A DNA stretch of 64,000 bases. Source: Hymenobacter rubripertinctus. Its GTDB lineage: Bacteria; Bacteroidota; Bacteroidia; Cytophagales; Hymenobacteraceae. A program made the position numbers and the translations under genes. Each line of letters starts with the position of its first letter. Position 1 is the stretch's first letter. The stretch lies in contig NZ_QYCN01000008.1 of assembly GCF_003583925.1 (NCBI RefSeq), forward strand, positions 1 through 64,000. The letters are read 5' to 3'. Under the pieces are notes generated by a model that saw only the letters and a program-made list of their open reading frames with translations, was not told where the DNA came from and ran no database searches. Shown piece by piece: positions 1 to 11,602 of this stretch.

Positions 1-120
1 TCTTGGCTCAACCGCTTCCGGCATCTGCTGATTCGCTGGGCCAAAAAACCGGAGAACTACTTGGCCATGCTCCACTTTGCCTGTGCGCGCATTACGTGGT
101 ACAATTGTCTTTTTGGCTGA
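1..120 (+). CDS. IS5-family transposase, C-terminal end (cut by window edge)
   Basis: The first frame is open from base 1 and ends with TGA at 118-120. It gives 39 residues containing WLNRFRHLLIRW and KKPENYLAMLHFACA, the typical C-terminus of IS5-family DDE transposases, where the NRFR..KKPENY stretch lies just past the catalytic Glu region. Only the tail is visible, so whether the element is intact cannot be judged. The family assignment is recognition of a known motif; the exact IS is unknown. The element ends about 100 bp upstream of ispD. Confidence 0.8.
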   Translation, partial: SWLNRFRHLLIRWAKKPENYLAMLHFACARITWYNCLFG

Positions 121-132
121 CCCTCATTCCCT

Positions 133-150
133 ATTCGGATAGACTCTTAG
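133..150. repeat. possible right terminal inverted repeat of the IS
   Basis: Shortly after the transposase stop the sequence ATTCGGATAGACTCTTAG reads, on the other strand, CTAAGAGTCTATCCGAAT. This is the kind of terminus IS5 relatives carry. The left end is outside the window, so the pairing cannot be checked. Confidence 0.3.
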
Positions 151-172
151 TGCTGCTGACTGAAACAGATTG

Positions 173-212
173 CGCCGGATGCTGCTTTTACTAGTGGCAT
201 CCGGCGTTTTTT
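173..212 (+). terminator. Rho-independent terminator
   Basis: A perfect 10-bp stem (173-182 with 197-206, CGCCGGATGC) has a 14-nt loop and is followed by six T (207-212). It lies between the IS end and ispD. It probably belonged to the gene that the IS landed in or behind. Confidence 0.75.
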
Positions 213-252
213 GTGGCCGTTGCCTTACTTGCGCTTCCACTCTGCTCTTAAT

Positions 253-981
253 ATGAACGAGTCCCGGCTCCCCACTTCCTCCGCTCCCCAGTATCCCCGC
301 TACGCTATCATCGTGGCCGGGGGCAGCGGCACGCGCATGGGCACCGACCGGCCCAAGCAGTTTCTGGAGCTGGCCGGCGAGCCGGTGCTCCTGCACACGC
401 TGCGGCGGTTTGCGGCCCCGGCCCTGGGCATTCGGGAGTTGATACTGGTGCTACCGGCGGAACAGTTGGGTACCTGGCAGGAGCTATGCGGGCAGTACGG
501 CATCAGTATTCCGCATACCGTGGTGGCGGGTGGGGCAACGCGCTGGGCCTCCGTGCGGGCGGGCCTCAACCAACTGGCTGGGGCGGATCCAGGCGTGGTG
601 GCCGTCCACGACGGCGTACGTCCCCTCACCCCGCCAGGCGTGATTGAGGCCACGTACCAAGCCGCCCGCAACCACGGGGCGGCTGTGGCGGCCGTGGTGC
701 CCAAAGACTCGGTGCGCAACCTCAGCCAGCAGGGCAGCTACGCCCTGAACCGCGCCCGCCTGCGCCTCGTGCAAACGCCCCAGTGCTTCGACCTGGACCT
801 GCTGCGCCGGGCCTACCAGCTGCCGGAGCTGAGTACGTTCACCGATGACGCCAGCGTGGTGGAGGACCTGCACCCCATTTCCCTGGTTGAAGGCGACTAC
901 CGCAACCTCAAAATCACAACTCCCGAGGACCTGTTTGTGGCGGAAGCCTTGCTGCGAATGAGGGATTCGGTAACTGATTGA
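253..981 (+). CDS. ispD: 2-C-methyl-D-erythritol 4-phosphate cytidylyltransferase
   Basis: Transfers CMP from CTP to MEP, the third step of the cytosolic MEP isoprenoid pathway. The 242-residue product has the nucleotide-binding loop VAGGSGTRMG with PKQF, the VHDGVRPLTPP segment, TPQCFDLDLL and the TDDASVVE metal/substrate region, all in the order expected for IspD (usually about 230 residues). The frame is open upstream to an ATG at 211. ATG 253 is preferred because the extra 14 residues do not look coding and 211 falls in the preceding terminator's T-tract. No other MEP gene is adjacent. Confidence 0.95.
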   Translation: MNESRLPTSSAPQYPRYAIIVAGGSGTRMGTDRPKQFLELAGEPVLLHTLRRFAAPALGIRELILVLPAEQLGTWQELCGQYGISIPHTVVAGGATRWASVRAGLNQLAGADPGVVAVHDGVRPLTPPGVIEATYQAARNHGAAVAAVVPKDSVRNLSQQGSYALNRARLRLVQTPQCFDLDLLRRAYQLPELSTFTDDASVVEDLHPISLVEGDYRNLKITTPEDLFVAEALLRMRDSVTD

Positions 982-1109
982 GTTGTTTTTGACCGGATGA
1001 CTGAGCATGGTGGTTCACCCGCCGGGGGACTGGCCCGGGCAGGTCGGTGGCACTCAGGATGACAGACGGTATATTTACCCACCCATTCACCGAGTTACTC
1101 CCTCGCTTT

Positions 1110-1907
1110 ATGTATTCCTGCCTGCTCTACGAAGTGCGCCCCGACGGCGTCGCGACCATTACTCTCAACCGCCCGGACGTATTTAACGCCTTCAACGACG
1201 CCCAGAGCTACGAGCTCCAGGACGCGCTCAAGCAGGTGGCCCGCGATGCCAGCGTGCGCGCCGTGGTGCTAACGGGGGCCGGCCGGGCCTTCTGCTCGGG
1301 CCAGGACCTGAAGGCCGCCAAGGAGGCTGAAGCCGCCGAGGGGCAGCCCCGCTCCTTCTACGATTCGCTGCACCAGCGCTACAACCCCATCATCCGGGCC
1401 ATGCGCGCCCTGCCCAAACCCCTGATTGCCCGCCTCAACGGCGTAGCGGCCGGGGCCGGCTGCTCCCTGGCTCTGGCCTGCGACGCCATCGTGGCCTCCT
1501 CCGACGCCTCGCTGATTGAAGTGTTCATCAATATTGGGCTGGTGCCGGATTCGGGCTCGTCGTGGTTTCTGCCGCGCCTGGTGGGCACGCTCAAGGCCTT
1601 CGAGCTGTGCACGCTGGGCTCCAAGGTAACGGCCGAAGAGGCCTTGCGCCTGGGCCTCGTGAGCCAGGTAGTCGCCCCCGATCAGCTCGATGAGGCCACT
1701 TACGGCCTGGCCGCCCGCTACGCCGCCGCGCCCACCAAATCCATCGGCCTCATCAAGCAGATGCTCAACAAAGCCAGCGCCGCCACCCTGGACGAAATGC
1801 TGGACTACGAAGCCCACTGCCAGCAGATTGCCGGCGAATCGGACGACTACCGCGAGGGCGTGCAGGCGTTCCTGGAAAAGCGCAAGCCCGAGTTCAAGGG
1901 CAAGTAA
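1110..1907 (+). CDS. paaG: enoyl-CoA hydratase/isomerase, PaaG-like
   Basis: A 265-residue crotonase-fold protein. It has the oxyanion-hole segments GRAFCSGQDL and NGVAAGAGCSLALACD and the signature GLVPDSGSSWFLPRLVG. The Asp in PDSG is the acid/base residue of PaaG, the ring-1,2-epoxyphenylacetyl-CoA isomerase (oxepin-CoA forming). The C-terminal TLDEMLDYEAHCQ and DDYREGVQAFLEKR also fit PaaG. No other paa genes are nearby, so a general beta-oxidation role remains possible. The frame is open to an ATG at 1047, but ATG 1110 (MYSCLLYEV) gives the usual family length. Confidence 0.85.
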   Translation: MYSCLLYEVRPDGVATITLNRPDVFNAFNDAQSYELQDALKQVARDASVRAVVLTGAGRAFCSGQDLKAAKEAEAAEGQPRSFYDSLHQRYNPIIRAMRALPKPLIARLNGVAAGAGCSLALACDAIVASSDASLIEVFINIGLVPDSGSSWFLPRLVGTLKAFELCTLGSKVTAEEALRLGLVSQVVAPDQLDEATYGLAARYAAAPTKSIGLIKQMLNKASAATLDEMLDYEAHCQQIAGESDDYREGVQAFLEKRKPEFKGK

Positions 1908-1962
1908 AAGCGGTCATTCCGACACTCTGCGCACCATGCGCAGAATGTCGGAATGACCGCTT
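1908..1962. terminator. long bidirectional terminator hairpin
   Basis: 25-bp arms (1908-1932 and 1938-1962) with one mismatch and a 5-nt loop sit between the convergent paaG-like gene and the lipoprotein gene. A-rich and T-rich flanks on the two sides allow termination in both directions. The stem is much longer than intrinsic termination needs. Confidence 0.8.
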
Positions 1963-1975
1963 TATAACGATCCGC

Positions 1976-2833
1976 CTACAGTCGGCGGCCGACCTGGATG
2001 GTGCGCGTGACGCCGTTCACCGTGATGGAGGCCAGGTTGTCGCAGGCCTGAGTGCCGGTGGGGTCGTAGTTGAGCAACAGCTCCTTTTCCTTTGAGGTCA
2101 GCACTTTCACCGTGCCCGCCACGAAGGTACGGGCGCAGCCCGGCTGAAGCTTCTTGATAAGCGGCTGCTGAATGGTGGCCGTGTAGCTTACGCCCTTGCG
2201 GTTGGTGCCCGCCATCTGGCCCGTCACGCTGTACTCATCATCGGCAATGGTGCGGGTGCCGAAGCCGGCGGTGCGGGTGTATAGGCGTTGCGAAGTCCAG
2301 CTGTGGGTGCCGGCCGAGGTAGCTACGCTGGCATTCTGCACGTCGAGGCTCCAAGAGCCCTGGCCCAGGTTGCTGATGGTACGGGTGCCGGTGTGCTGGT
2401 TATCGTTGCGGAAGTAGTTGACCAGCGTCACGGTTACCGCGCTGCCCTGCTGGCGGTATGGGCCGCTAAATACGGCCACGATTTTACCCCGCCGGGCCAC
2501 CCCGTTCGGACCCGCGCAATTGGTGGTCCCAAAATCGAGGGTCAGTGTGCGGGTGGGGGCATCGTAGGTGCGGGTGGCGCACCGGCCGGCCACGCGCAGC
2601 AGGTCGTCGGATTCGGCGGCGGGGCTCCCGGTTACGGCCGCATCGGTGGGCGAAGCGGCATCGACCAGGTCGGCCACGGTGGCGTTTTCATCCTCCGCCA
2701 GGCTCTGGTCTTCGGCCGATACGGCTAGGTCGGCGGCCTGGGGCTGCTCGTTGGTTTTGTCGCAGGAGGCGAGTAGCAGGGAGGAACCGGCCAGGGCGGC
2801 CAGGCTCAGGGTGCGGAGTGCAGAGCGTTTCAT
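1976..2833 (-). CDS. lipoprotein of unknown function
   Basis: 285 residues starting MKRSALRTLSLAALAGSSLL with the lipobox LLASC at about residue 24, so an exported lipid-anchored protein. A short acidic linker (residues about 28-75) is followed by a roughly 200-residue region rich in short beta-strand patterns (RTLTLDFGTTNC, KIVAVFSGPY, GTRTISNLGQGSWSLDV, YSVTGQMAGTNRKGVSYTATI) and four spaced Cys. I do not recognise a named family. The frame is open upstream to 3013, but the lipoprotein signal fixes the start at 2833. Divergent from the next gene. Confidence 0.8.
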   Translation of the reverse strand: MKRSALRTLSLAALAGSSLLLASCDKTNEQPQAADLAVSAEDQSLAEDENATVADLVDAASPTDAAVTGSPAAESDDLLRVAGRCATRTYDAPTRTLTLDFGTTNCAGPNGVARRGKIVAVFSGPYRQQGSAVTVTLVNYFRNDNQHTGTRTISNLGQGSWSLDVQNASVATSAGTHSWTSQRLYTRTAGFGTRTIADDEYSVTGQMAGTNRKGVSYTATIQQPLIKKLQPGCARTFVAGTVKVLTSKEKELLLNYDPTGTQACDNLASITVNGVTRTIQVGRRL

Positions 2834-3025
2834 GGGAAGTGGGGAATGAGCGTGAAGACAAGTGAAGACAGCGGCGGGAAAATCGATTTTCGGGGGTTGG
2901 AGGCGGCAGCGGCGGGAGAGTTTAATGAGCATGGGAACTTTTTTTACAAAATGCCCCCCGAACCCCGTCCGGCTAGGCGCGTATAGTTCCGAATAGCTTT
3001 TTCCCCTTTCCAATTCCCTGATCCT

Positions 3026-3604
3026 ATGCCTATTTCCTACCGTGCCTGCGCCCTGTTGCTGCTACCCTGGTTGGCCGCCTGCTCGGGGGGCGAAAGCAAC
3101 AAAGACCCCATCTTCGACGCCAAATTCCAGAACGAAAAGCGAATCGGGCAAGAAAATGTCACGAAGCGCCAGATCAAAGATGCGGAGTTCGTGGTGGAAA
3201 CGGCCAGTCGCAAAATGGAGCTGCTCGAAATCAGCCAGATTGCCCAGCGCAAAGCCGCCTCAGCCGATGCGCGCTACGCTGCCCAGAACGTCATCAACCA
3301 GACCAACGGCCTGCTGACGGTCCTTAAAACCCTGGCACAGCAGAAAAATCTGGTTTTGCCCACCGGGCTGGGCGAAAGTCAGGCTGAGCAGGTAGGCGAA
3401 CTAACGGCCCTCAACGATACGGCCTTCGACCGGAAATACGACGAGTTGCTGGCCAAGCTGGTCGATCAGGACAGTGACCAGAACGAGAGCATGGCCAAGG
3501 ATGCCTACGATGGTGATATCCGGCAAGCAGCCACCCGGCAGCTAACCGTTTTGCAGGACCTGAAACGCGCCTCCGAAGCACTGCACGACAAGCTCAACCC
3601 ATAA
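3026..3604 (+). CDS. DUF4142-type lipoprotein
   Basis: 192 residues with a lipoprotein signal (MPISYRACALLLLPWLAAC, lipobox LAAC). The mature part matches the DUF4142 pattern: DAEFVVETASRKMELLEISQ, then a helical NVINQTNGLLTVLKTLAQQK segment with LVLPTGLG, and a last helix ending in LKRASEALHDKL. DUF4142 proteins form a ferritin-like four-helix bundle in the periplasm or outer membrane; their biochemical role is unknown. It heads a run of three small lipoprotein genes on this strand, the third being a broken member of the same family. Confidence 0.8.
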   Translation: MPISYRACALLLLPWLAACSGGESNKDPIFDAKFQNEKRIGQENVTKRQIKDAEFVVETASRKMELLEISQIAQRKAASADARYAAQNVINQTNGLLTVLKTLAQQKNLVLPTGLGESQAEQVGELTALNDTAFDRKYDELLAKLVDQDSDQNESMAKDAYDGDIRQAATRQLTVLQDLKRASEALHDKLNP

Positions 3605-3645
3605 AGTCACGCATGCTGTCCCATTCTCCAAAACGTTCTGACTCT

Positions 3646-3879
3646 ATGAAACCTCGCTTTTTCTCCCTCCTTCTTTTTAGCGCCGGCCTCACGCTGGCCA
3701 GCTGCAACACCGACCAACGCACCGATGGCACCGCCGGCGAAGCCGTGAGCGACATGAATGCCGCCGCCGCCGACGGGGGCGTTCAGGCTGATGCCGTAGT
3801 CATCGACAATGATGCCGGCCCCACCGTGAGCGCCGACGCTGACTCCCTTGCGGCCGCTGACTCCCCTGGGGCTCAGTAG
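3646..3879 (+). CDS. small Ala/Asp-rich lipoprotein
   Basis: 77 residues: MKPRFFSLLLFSAGLTLASC is a clear lipoprotein signal (lipobox LASC). It is followed by an acidic, Ala/Asp-rich tail of about 57 residues without recognisable domains (AAADGGVQADAVVIDNDAG). The start is set by the signal peptide; the open frame begins at 3613. It sits 41 bp after the DUF4142 gene and 61 bp before a broken DUF4142 gene, probably in one operon. Function unknown. Confidence 0.7.
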   Translation: MKPRFFSLLLFSAGLTLASCNTDQRTDGTAGEAVSDMNAAAADGGVQADAVVIDNDAGPTVSADADSLAAADSPGAQ

Positions 3880-3940
3880 CCAGAACAGCCAACGCCGCCA
3901 CCGCCCTGCTTTCCCTCTGCCTAACCCCTTCTTTGCCGGT

Positions 3941-4544
3941 ATGAAACGCACGCTTTTGCAGCAGGCGACGGCCGCCGCCCTGCTGACCGCTACCGCCTCC
4001 TGCAACAATTCCGATTCGGTGGAGCAGGCCCAGCAGCAGAATGAAGCTCGCGACGACGCGGCTACCGCTGACACCAACATGGGCGACGTAGAGCAGGAAG
4101 GCATGGACTTCGATACCGAATTCATAACCCACGCCGCCAGCGGAGGGATGCTGGAGGTTGAACTCGGCACGGCCGTGGCCGCCAATGCGGCTTCGCGCGA
4201 GGCCAAGGAATTCGCCAACCAGATGGTCAGTGACCACTCCAAAGCCAACGCCGGATTAAAATCCCTGGCTGCGCAGCAGCATCATTGTACTGCCCACTAC
4301 CCTCAGCGACGACCATCAGAAGGTGCTCAAAGACGTGACTGAGGAAAAAGGCCTCGATATGGACAAGGAATACCTTAGGAAAATGGTAAAGGACCACGAA
4401 GAGGATGTGCAGGAATTCACGGAAGCTTCCGTGAAAGCCTCCGACCCGGCTATCAACGCCTTTGCCACCAAGTAGGTACCCGGGCTGAAGCATCACCTGG
4501 AAATGGCCCAGCAAATGAGCGTCTCCCTCAAAAACCGCAAGTGA
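3941..4544 (+). pseudogene. DUF4142 lipoprotein gene broken by a frameshift and a stop
   Basis: It starts MKRTLLQQATAAALLTATASC (lipoprotein signal) and continues as a normal DUF4142 domain (DTEFITHAASGGMLEVELG, KEFANQMVSDHSKANAGLKS). At about 4271-4280 the frame is lost in a CAGCAGC run. The family continues in the +1 frame (LPTTLSDDHQKVLKDVTEEK, then YLRKMVKDHEEDVQEF, then ASDPAINAFATK) until an in-frame TAG at 4473-4475. Beyond it the same frame still encodes PGLKHHLEMAQQM up to TGA 4542-4544. Two independent lesions argue for a real pseudogene rather than one sequencing error. Confidence 0.85.
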
Positions 4545-4567
4545 TATTCGGTTTTCCTTGAATAAAG

Positions 4568-4601
4568 AAAGCGGCCGTGCTGGATAGCACGGCCGCTTTT
4601 T
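4568..4601 (+). terminator. Rho-independent terminator
   Basis: A 14-bp stem (AAAGCGGCCGTGCT, 4568-4581, with 4586-4599) has a 4-nt loop and a short T run. It ends the lipoprotein cluster; the A/T symmetry would also work for the gene on the opposite strand. Confidence 0.8.
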
Positions 4602-4695
4602 AGTGTACATATGCTTCTACGGCCCGTGAGTTGCGGGCTGACTACCCGGCCGGTGGGACGAACGAGCAGAGCCACAACCTACGCCGTTCATGACG

Positions 4696-4914
4696 CTAAC
4701 GGTGAACCGTCAGGGCCTCGGCTGGAATGGAAGTGGTGGTTGCCGTCAGGTTTTTCTTCATCGACGCCTGGTTGCCGGCTGCCGGCTGAGCAGGCGTTGT
4801 GGGTGGCTGAATAACCGCTTCAGGAGCCAACGCGGTAGCTTTGGAAACGGCCGACTCAGGTGGACCAACGAAAATAGCAATGGCCAGCAAAACCGGGAAC
4901 ACAAGAACTTTCAT
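4696..4914 (-). CDS. small secreted protein, hypothetical
   Basis: 72 residues: MKVLVFPVLLAIAIFVGPPESA is a good Sec signal peptide, followed by a 50-residue Ala/Pro/Thr-rich tail (VIQPPTTPAQPAAGNQ). There is no domain and no lipobox Cys. The reading frame has little support beyond its signal sequence, so it may be a small exported protein or a chance ORF. Confidence 0.5.
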   Translation of the reverse strand: MKVLVFPVLLAIAIFVGPPESAVSKATALAPEAVIQPPTTPAQPAAGNQASMKKNLTATTTSIPAEALTVHR

Positions 4915-4950
4915 ACGGGAGGGAAATAGGACGAAGGGCTTAAACTACTA

Positions 4951-4992
4951 AACTCCCGGAGGTTTATCAAGTGCTGAAATCCCCCGGGAGTT
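4951..4992 (-). terminator. weak hairpin downstream of uvrA
   Basis: 9-bp arms AACTCCCGG (4951-4959) and CCGGGAGTT (4984-4992) with a 24-nt loop lie just past the uvrA stop. The wide loop and poor U-tract make this only a possible terminator. Confidence 0.3.
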
Positions 4993-5019
4993 AAATTATA
5001 GTCGAATCGCCCTATTCTA

Positions 5020-8157
<3,138 letters not shown>

Positions 8158-8181
8158 GCGGCAGCGGAGCGGATAAGTCTG

Positions 8182-8189
8182 CAAAAGTA
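8182..8189 (-). promoter_or_regulatory. Bacteroidota -7 element of uvrA
   Basis: On the minus strand the sequence is TACTTTTG, a perfect match to TAnnTTTG, 25 nt upstream of the uvrA ATG at 8157. No clear -33 TTTG was picked out. Confidence 0.5.
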
Positions 8190-8429
8190 CGTAAAACGCG
8201 CCCGGCAGGCTACTCCCAATAGTTTATTTACCAGTTGTTTTAGTGCCAACTGCCTAGGAAGTATACCCGGCCGGAGCGCGAGCAGGTGGCCTGTAACAAG
8301 TCTGCCCCCGGAAAGGTCCCGCTGCCCACCCAAGTTGACGCGTAGCCCGCTGCCGGCCGCAGCTGCTCAGCCATTTATGGTTCGGCTTTTGCGTACGGGG
8401 CAGGCACACCGCCTTTAGCTCCTGAACTC

Positions 8430-9134
8430 ATGAACACTTTGCTCAAATCGGGTCTGACGCTGGCCCTGGGTCTGCTGCTCTGCGGCAGCGCGGCGCAGGC
8501 GCAGGTCGCCGTTTACGCCGGCTCACCCTACCAGGGGCCAGTTGCGCCGCCCAACGTGCAGTACTACTACATTCCGGAAATCGACGGCTACTACGACCTC
8601 TACGCGCAGTCCTACCTGTTCTACGATCCGGCCTACGGGGCCTGGGTCAGCTCGCCGGTACTGCCCCGCCCCTACGCCAGCTACGATCCGCGCTTCTTCC
8701 ACCCTCTGGCCATTCCGTACGTGGGCCGACAGCCCTGGAGCTACCTGCCCGACCACCGCGCTTACTGCGGCCGCTGGGGCGTGCAGCCGGGGCGTTACTA
8801 CGGCTCCCGGTGGCCCGGCCACGGCTACGCGGTGGCCCCGCACAGCCGCTATGGCCCGGCCTATTACGGCCACCGCCCGGCCTATGGCACCTCCGGCCAC
8901 GCCCGCCAGCACGATGAGGACCGCGACAACCGGGACGGGAATTATGGCCGCCAGAGCCGCGACGACCGAAACGACTATGATAACCGGCGGGGCAGCAGCA
9001 GCCAGGAGGGCCGCCAGGACCAGGGCCGTTCCGAGCAACGGGGCAATGCCGGCTCTGCCGGCAACGGGCAGCCGGAACAACACATTCAAAACAACCGGGG
9101 GCAGCAGCCTTACAACGGCCGGCGCGGCCGATAA
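8430..9134 (+). CDS. secreted protein, YYYIPE family, low-complexity C-terminus
   Basis: 234 residues with signal peptide MNTLLKSGLTLALGLLLC...AQA. An aromatic-rich domain follows (QYYYIPEIDGYYDLYAQSYL, DPRFFHPLAIPYVGRQPWSYL). From about residue 150 the tail is hydrophilic, rich in Arg, Asp, Asn, Gly and Gln. The next gene is a paralogue sharing the QYYYIPE.x.GYYDL, FHP and YVG.QPW motifs. Function unknown; likely periplasmic or cell-surface. Confidence 0.8.
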   Translation: MNTLLKSGLTLALGLLLCGSAAQAQVAVYAGSPYQGPVAPPNVQYYYIPEIDGYYDLYAQSYLFYDPAYGAWVSSPVLPRPYASYDPRFFHPLAIPYVGRQPWSYLPDHRAYCGRWGVQPGRYYGSRWPGHGYAVAPHSRYGPAYYGHRPAYGTSGHARQHDEDRDNRDGNYGRQSRDDRNDYDNRRGSSSQEGRQDQGRSEQRGNAGSAGNGQPEQHIQNNRGQQPYNGRRGR

Positions 9135-9244
9135 CTTCCAGGCCCCGGCCCCAGCCTAACTAAACCGGCAACGGCGCGTTAAGGGCCGCAGCTGCAACAA
9201 GCTGACGGCTCTGCTAATTTTCTCTTCTTACCCCACTTCCCACC

Positions 9245-9730
9245 ATGACTTTACTACCCAAATTCGCCTTTGCGGGCTTGCTCCTGCTGTCCGTAGGTAG
9301 CCTCACGCAACCCGTTCAGGCCCAGGTGACCATCAACGTAAACCCGCCTTCCTGGGGACCAGCCGCCCCGGCCGGCACGCAGTATTATTATATCCCGGAA
9401 GTAGGGGGCTACTATGATCTGCGCGACCAGCAATACGTTATTCTGCGGGAGGGCAAATGGAAGAAGGCCAAGGTTGTGAGCGGCTACTCCACCAGCGCCT
9501 TTCATCCGGTTGTCATCAACTACGTGGGTGCCCAGCCCTGGGTGCTTATCAGGGAGCACAAGGTGAAATATCCGAAGGGCGGCCACCCCCACGGCTTGCC
9601 GCCCGGCCAGGCCAAAAAAGCCCGGGTAGTGTATGCTACGCCCGTCGGCCAGCCGGTATATGTGGTGGAAGGCAAAGGCAAGGGCAAGGACCACGACAAA
9701 GGCAAAGGGCACGGCAAGGGCAAGCACTAA
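9245..9730 (+). CDS. secreted protein, YYYIPE family, Lys/Gly-rich tail
   Basis: 161 residues: signal peptide MTLLPKFAFAGLLLLSVG...VQAQ, then the same domain as the upstream gene (QYYYIPEVGGYYDLRDQQYV, FHPVVINYVGAQPWVLI). The C-terminus is a basic Gly/Lys/His repeat (KGKGKDHDKGKGHGKGKH). Within the shared domain it reads REGKWKKAKVVSGYST where the paralogue has DPAYGAWVSSPVLPRP. The pair appears to be a tandem duplication with different charged tails. Function unknown. Confidence 0.8.
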   Translation: MTLLPKFAFAGLLLLSVGSLTQPVQAQVTINVNPPSWGPAAPAGTQYYYIPEVGGYYDLRDQQYVILREGKWKKAKVVSGYSTSAFHPVVINYVGAQPWVLIREHKVKYPKGGHPHGLPPGQAKKARVVYATPVGQPVYVVEGKGKGKDHDKGKGHGKGKH

Positions 9731-9750
9731 CCGGCCTGCTTCCCCGTAGC

Positions 9751-9787
9751 AAAGGCGGTTTCTCTTCGTGAGAAACCGCCTTTTTCT
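9751..9787. terminator. bidirectional Rho-independent terminator
   Basis: A 13-bp stem (AAAGGCGGTTTCT, 9751-9763, with 9771-9783) has a 7-nt loop and a T run. It lies between the convergent secreted-protein and oxidoreductase genes. Confidence 0.85.
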
Positions 9788-9804
9788 TGTTTGTTGCGGC
9801 TGCT

Positions 9805-11424
9805 TTATCCCAGCAGGGCGGCCCAGTGAAGCTTGCGGCGGGCGGCCGTGGGCGTGGGCATCCGGCCGGCGCGTAGCAAGGCTTCGATGACCATCATATC
9901 ATCGTCGCGGCCCATGGCGGCGGCGGCTACCAGGCGGTTTTGATGGGCATAGAGGGCTAGGAAATTCTGGCGGCGCACGTCGCCGTGGAAGATAATTTCG
10001 TCCCACCCGGGGGCGTGGCCCGCGTAACGGAGGCTCTTGCCGTATTGCTGGGTCCAGAAGAACGGCACTTCGGCGAAGGCAGCTTCCTGGCCCAGCATGT
10101 TGCGGGCCGCGCAGGCTCCCTGCTGCTGGGCCACCCGCCAGTGCTCGATGCGGTGCTGACCCAGGCCGGCCGCCAGCGGAAAAAGCGCCACATCGCCGGC
10201 CGCGTACACGTGCTCGGCCGCGCACAGGCAGGCATCCACGCGCAGGCCACCGTCTTTTTCCAGCTCGAAGGCGTGTTCCAGAAAATCGGTGGCGGGCCGC
10301 ACGCCCACGCCCAGCACCACCAGATCGGCGGACAGGCGCTGGCCCGAGGCCAGGCGCACGGCCGTTACGCGGCCGTCTTCGCCTTCCAGGGCAGTCACTT
10401 CGGCTTCGGCCTTAAAGCGCACCCCGTGGCGGCGGTGCAGGTTGCGGAACATGGCCCCGATTTTCGGCCCCAGCACCCGCTCAAAAGGCTCTTTCCCCTG
10501 GGCAATAACGGTGATGTGGCGCTTCCCATCGGCCAGGCTCGCGGCGACTTCCATCCCAATAAAGCTGCTCCCAATGACGACGACCCGCTCCGCTTTGGCA
10601 GCCGCCTGCCGGAGCTGGTCGGCATCGGCGGCCGAGCGCAGGGGCAGCACGCCGGTCAGGTCGTGGCCGGGGAGTTTGGGCAGACGGTTGGGTTGGGAGC
10701 CGGGGGCCAGCAGCAGCTTGTCGTACTTCAGCGGGTCGCGGCCGCTCAGTTTCAGCTGGCGGGTATGCAGGGTGAGGCCCGTGGCCCGGGTATCGGTCAG
10801 GACTTCGATGCGGTGCTGTTCGTAGAAACCAGGCTGGCGCAGTGGTAAAGCACTTTTATCGGCTTTGCCGGCCAGGTAGGCTTTGCTGAGTTTGGTGCGG
10901 TCGTAGGGCGCGGCGGCCTCGCTCGTGACCAGCACCAGGCGTCCGCCGAAGCCTTCGGCGCGCAGCGTCTGGGCCGCGAACTGCCCGGCCGCGCCGCCGC
11001 CCACCACCACGAACGTGCGCTCGTCGGGGGCGGCGCTGCTGAGAGGCGGCGCGGTGCCGCCCACCAGGGCGGTGGGCGTAGCATCGGGGCTGGCGGCAGC
11101 GGCGGCCGGTCTGGCGGGCAGCGTGACCCAGATTCGCCCCTCGGCCACGCGCACCGCGTAGCTGGGCAGGCTGTCGAGGGCCGGGGGCTGGCAGAGGTGG
11201 CCATCGGTGACGCGGAAACAGGCATGATGCCAGGGGCAGACGAGCTGGTCGCCGATGAGGCGGCCTTTTTCCAGCGGCGCCCCGTAGTGGGGGCAGTGGG
11301 CGGCCAGGGCCAGGTATTGCCCCGCGCGGCGCAGTAGCAATACATCGGTATCGGCGGCGGAATAGGTGCGCATTTCGCCGTCCTGGAGGGCGTCGGCGGG
11401 GGCAAGGTCGAATTCGGAAGGCAT
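9805..11424 (-). CDS. Rieske [2Fe-2S]/FAD-dependent oxidoreductase (AIF-like)
   Basis: 539 residues. Residues about 1-103 are a Rieske domain with C44-P-H46 and C63-P-W-H66 as cluster ligands. From about 135 there is a pyridine nucleotide-disulphide oxidoreductase with FAD motif VVVGGGAAGQFAA, NAD(P)-binding motif VVVIGSSFIGMEVAAS and the second FAD contact VYAAGDVA. The domain order is that of AIFM3-like proteins and of Rieske-fused ferredoxin reductases. The electron partner is unknown. The frame is open to 11865, but the extra 147 residues run through a non-coding palindrome, so MPSEFDL at 11424 is used. Confidence 0.85.
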   Translation of the reverse strand: MPSEFDLAPADALQDGEMRTYSAADTDVLLLRRAGQYLALAAHCPHYGAPLEKGRLIGDQLVCPWHHACFRVTDGHLCQPPALDSLPSYAVRVAEGRIWVTLPARPAAAAASPDATPTALVGGTAPPLSSAAPDERTFVVVGGGAAGQFAAQTLRAEGFGGRLVLVTSEAAAPYDRTKLSKAYLAGKADKSALPLRQPGFYEQHRIEVLTDTRATGLTLHTRQLKLSGRDPLKYDKLLLAPGSQPNRLPKLPGHDLTGVLPLRSAADADQLRQAAAKAERVVVIGSSFIGMEVAASLADGKRHITVIAQGKEPFERVLGPKIGAMFRNLHRRHGVRFKAEAEVTALEGEDGRVTAVRLASGQRLSADLVVLGVGVRPATDFLEHAFELEKDGGLRVDACLCAAEHVYAAGDVALFPLAAGLGQHRIEHWRVAQQQGACAARNMLGQEAAFAEVPFFWTQQYGKSLRYAGHAPGWDEIIFHGDVRRQNFLALYAHQNRLVAAAAMGRDDDMMVIEALLRAGRMPTPTAARRKLHWAALLG

Positions 11425-11602
11425 AAGGCAGAGGGCAGAAACGGGCGTAGCGGATGCTTTGCCAACGCAGACCAGGAAAGCCAGGTTGTGCCGGACCTTC
11501 CTGCTGCCAACGCGCCGTATATCCTTTCCGCACTCAATCCGTTCACGCCCGCCTGTCCCAAGTCCGCCATCCACCCATCCGGCTCTCTGGGCCGGCCTGC
11601 GC

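Noticed and set aside
1047-1109. upstream ATG for the PaaG-like protein
   Set aside because: Adds 21 residues absent from the family and overlaps a REP-like half-site.
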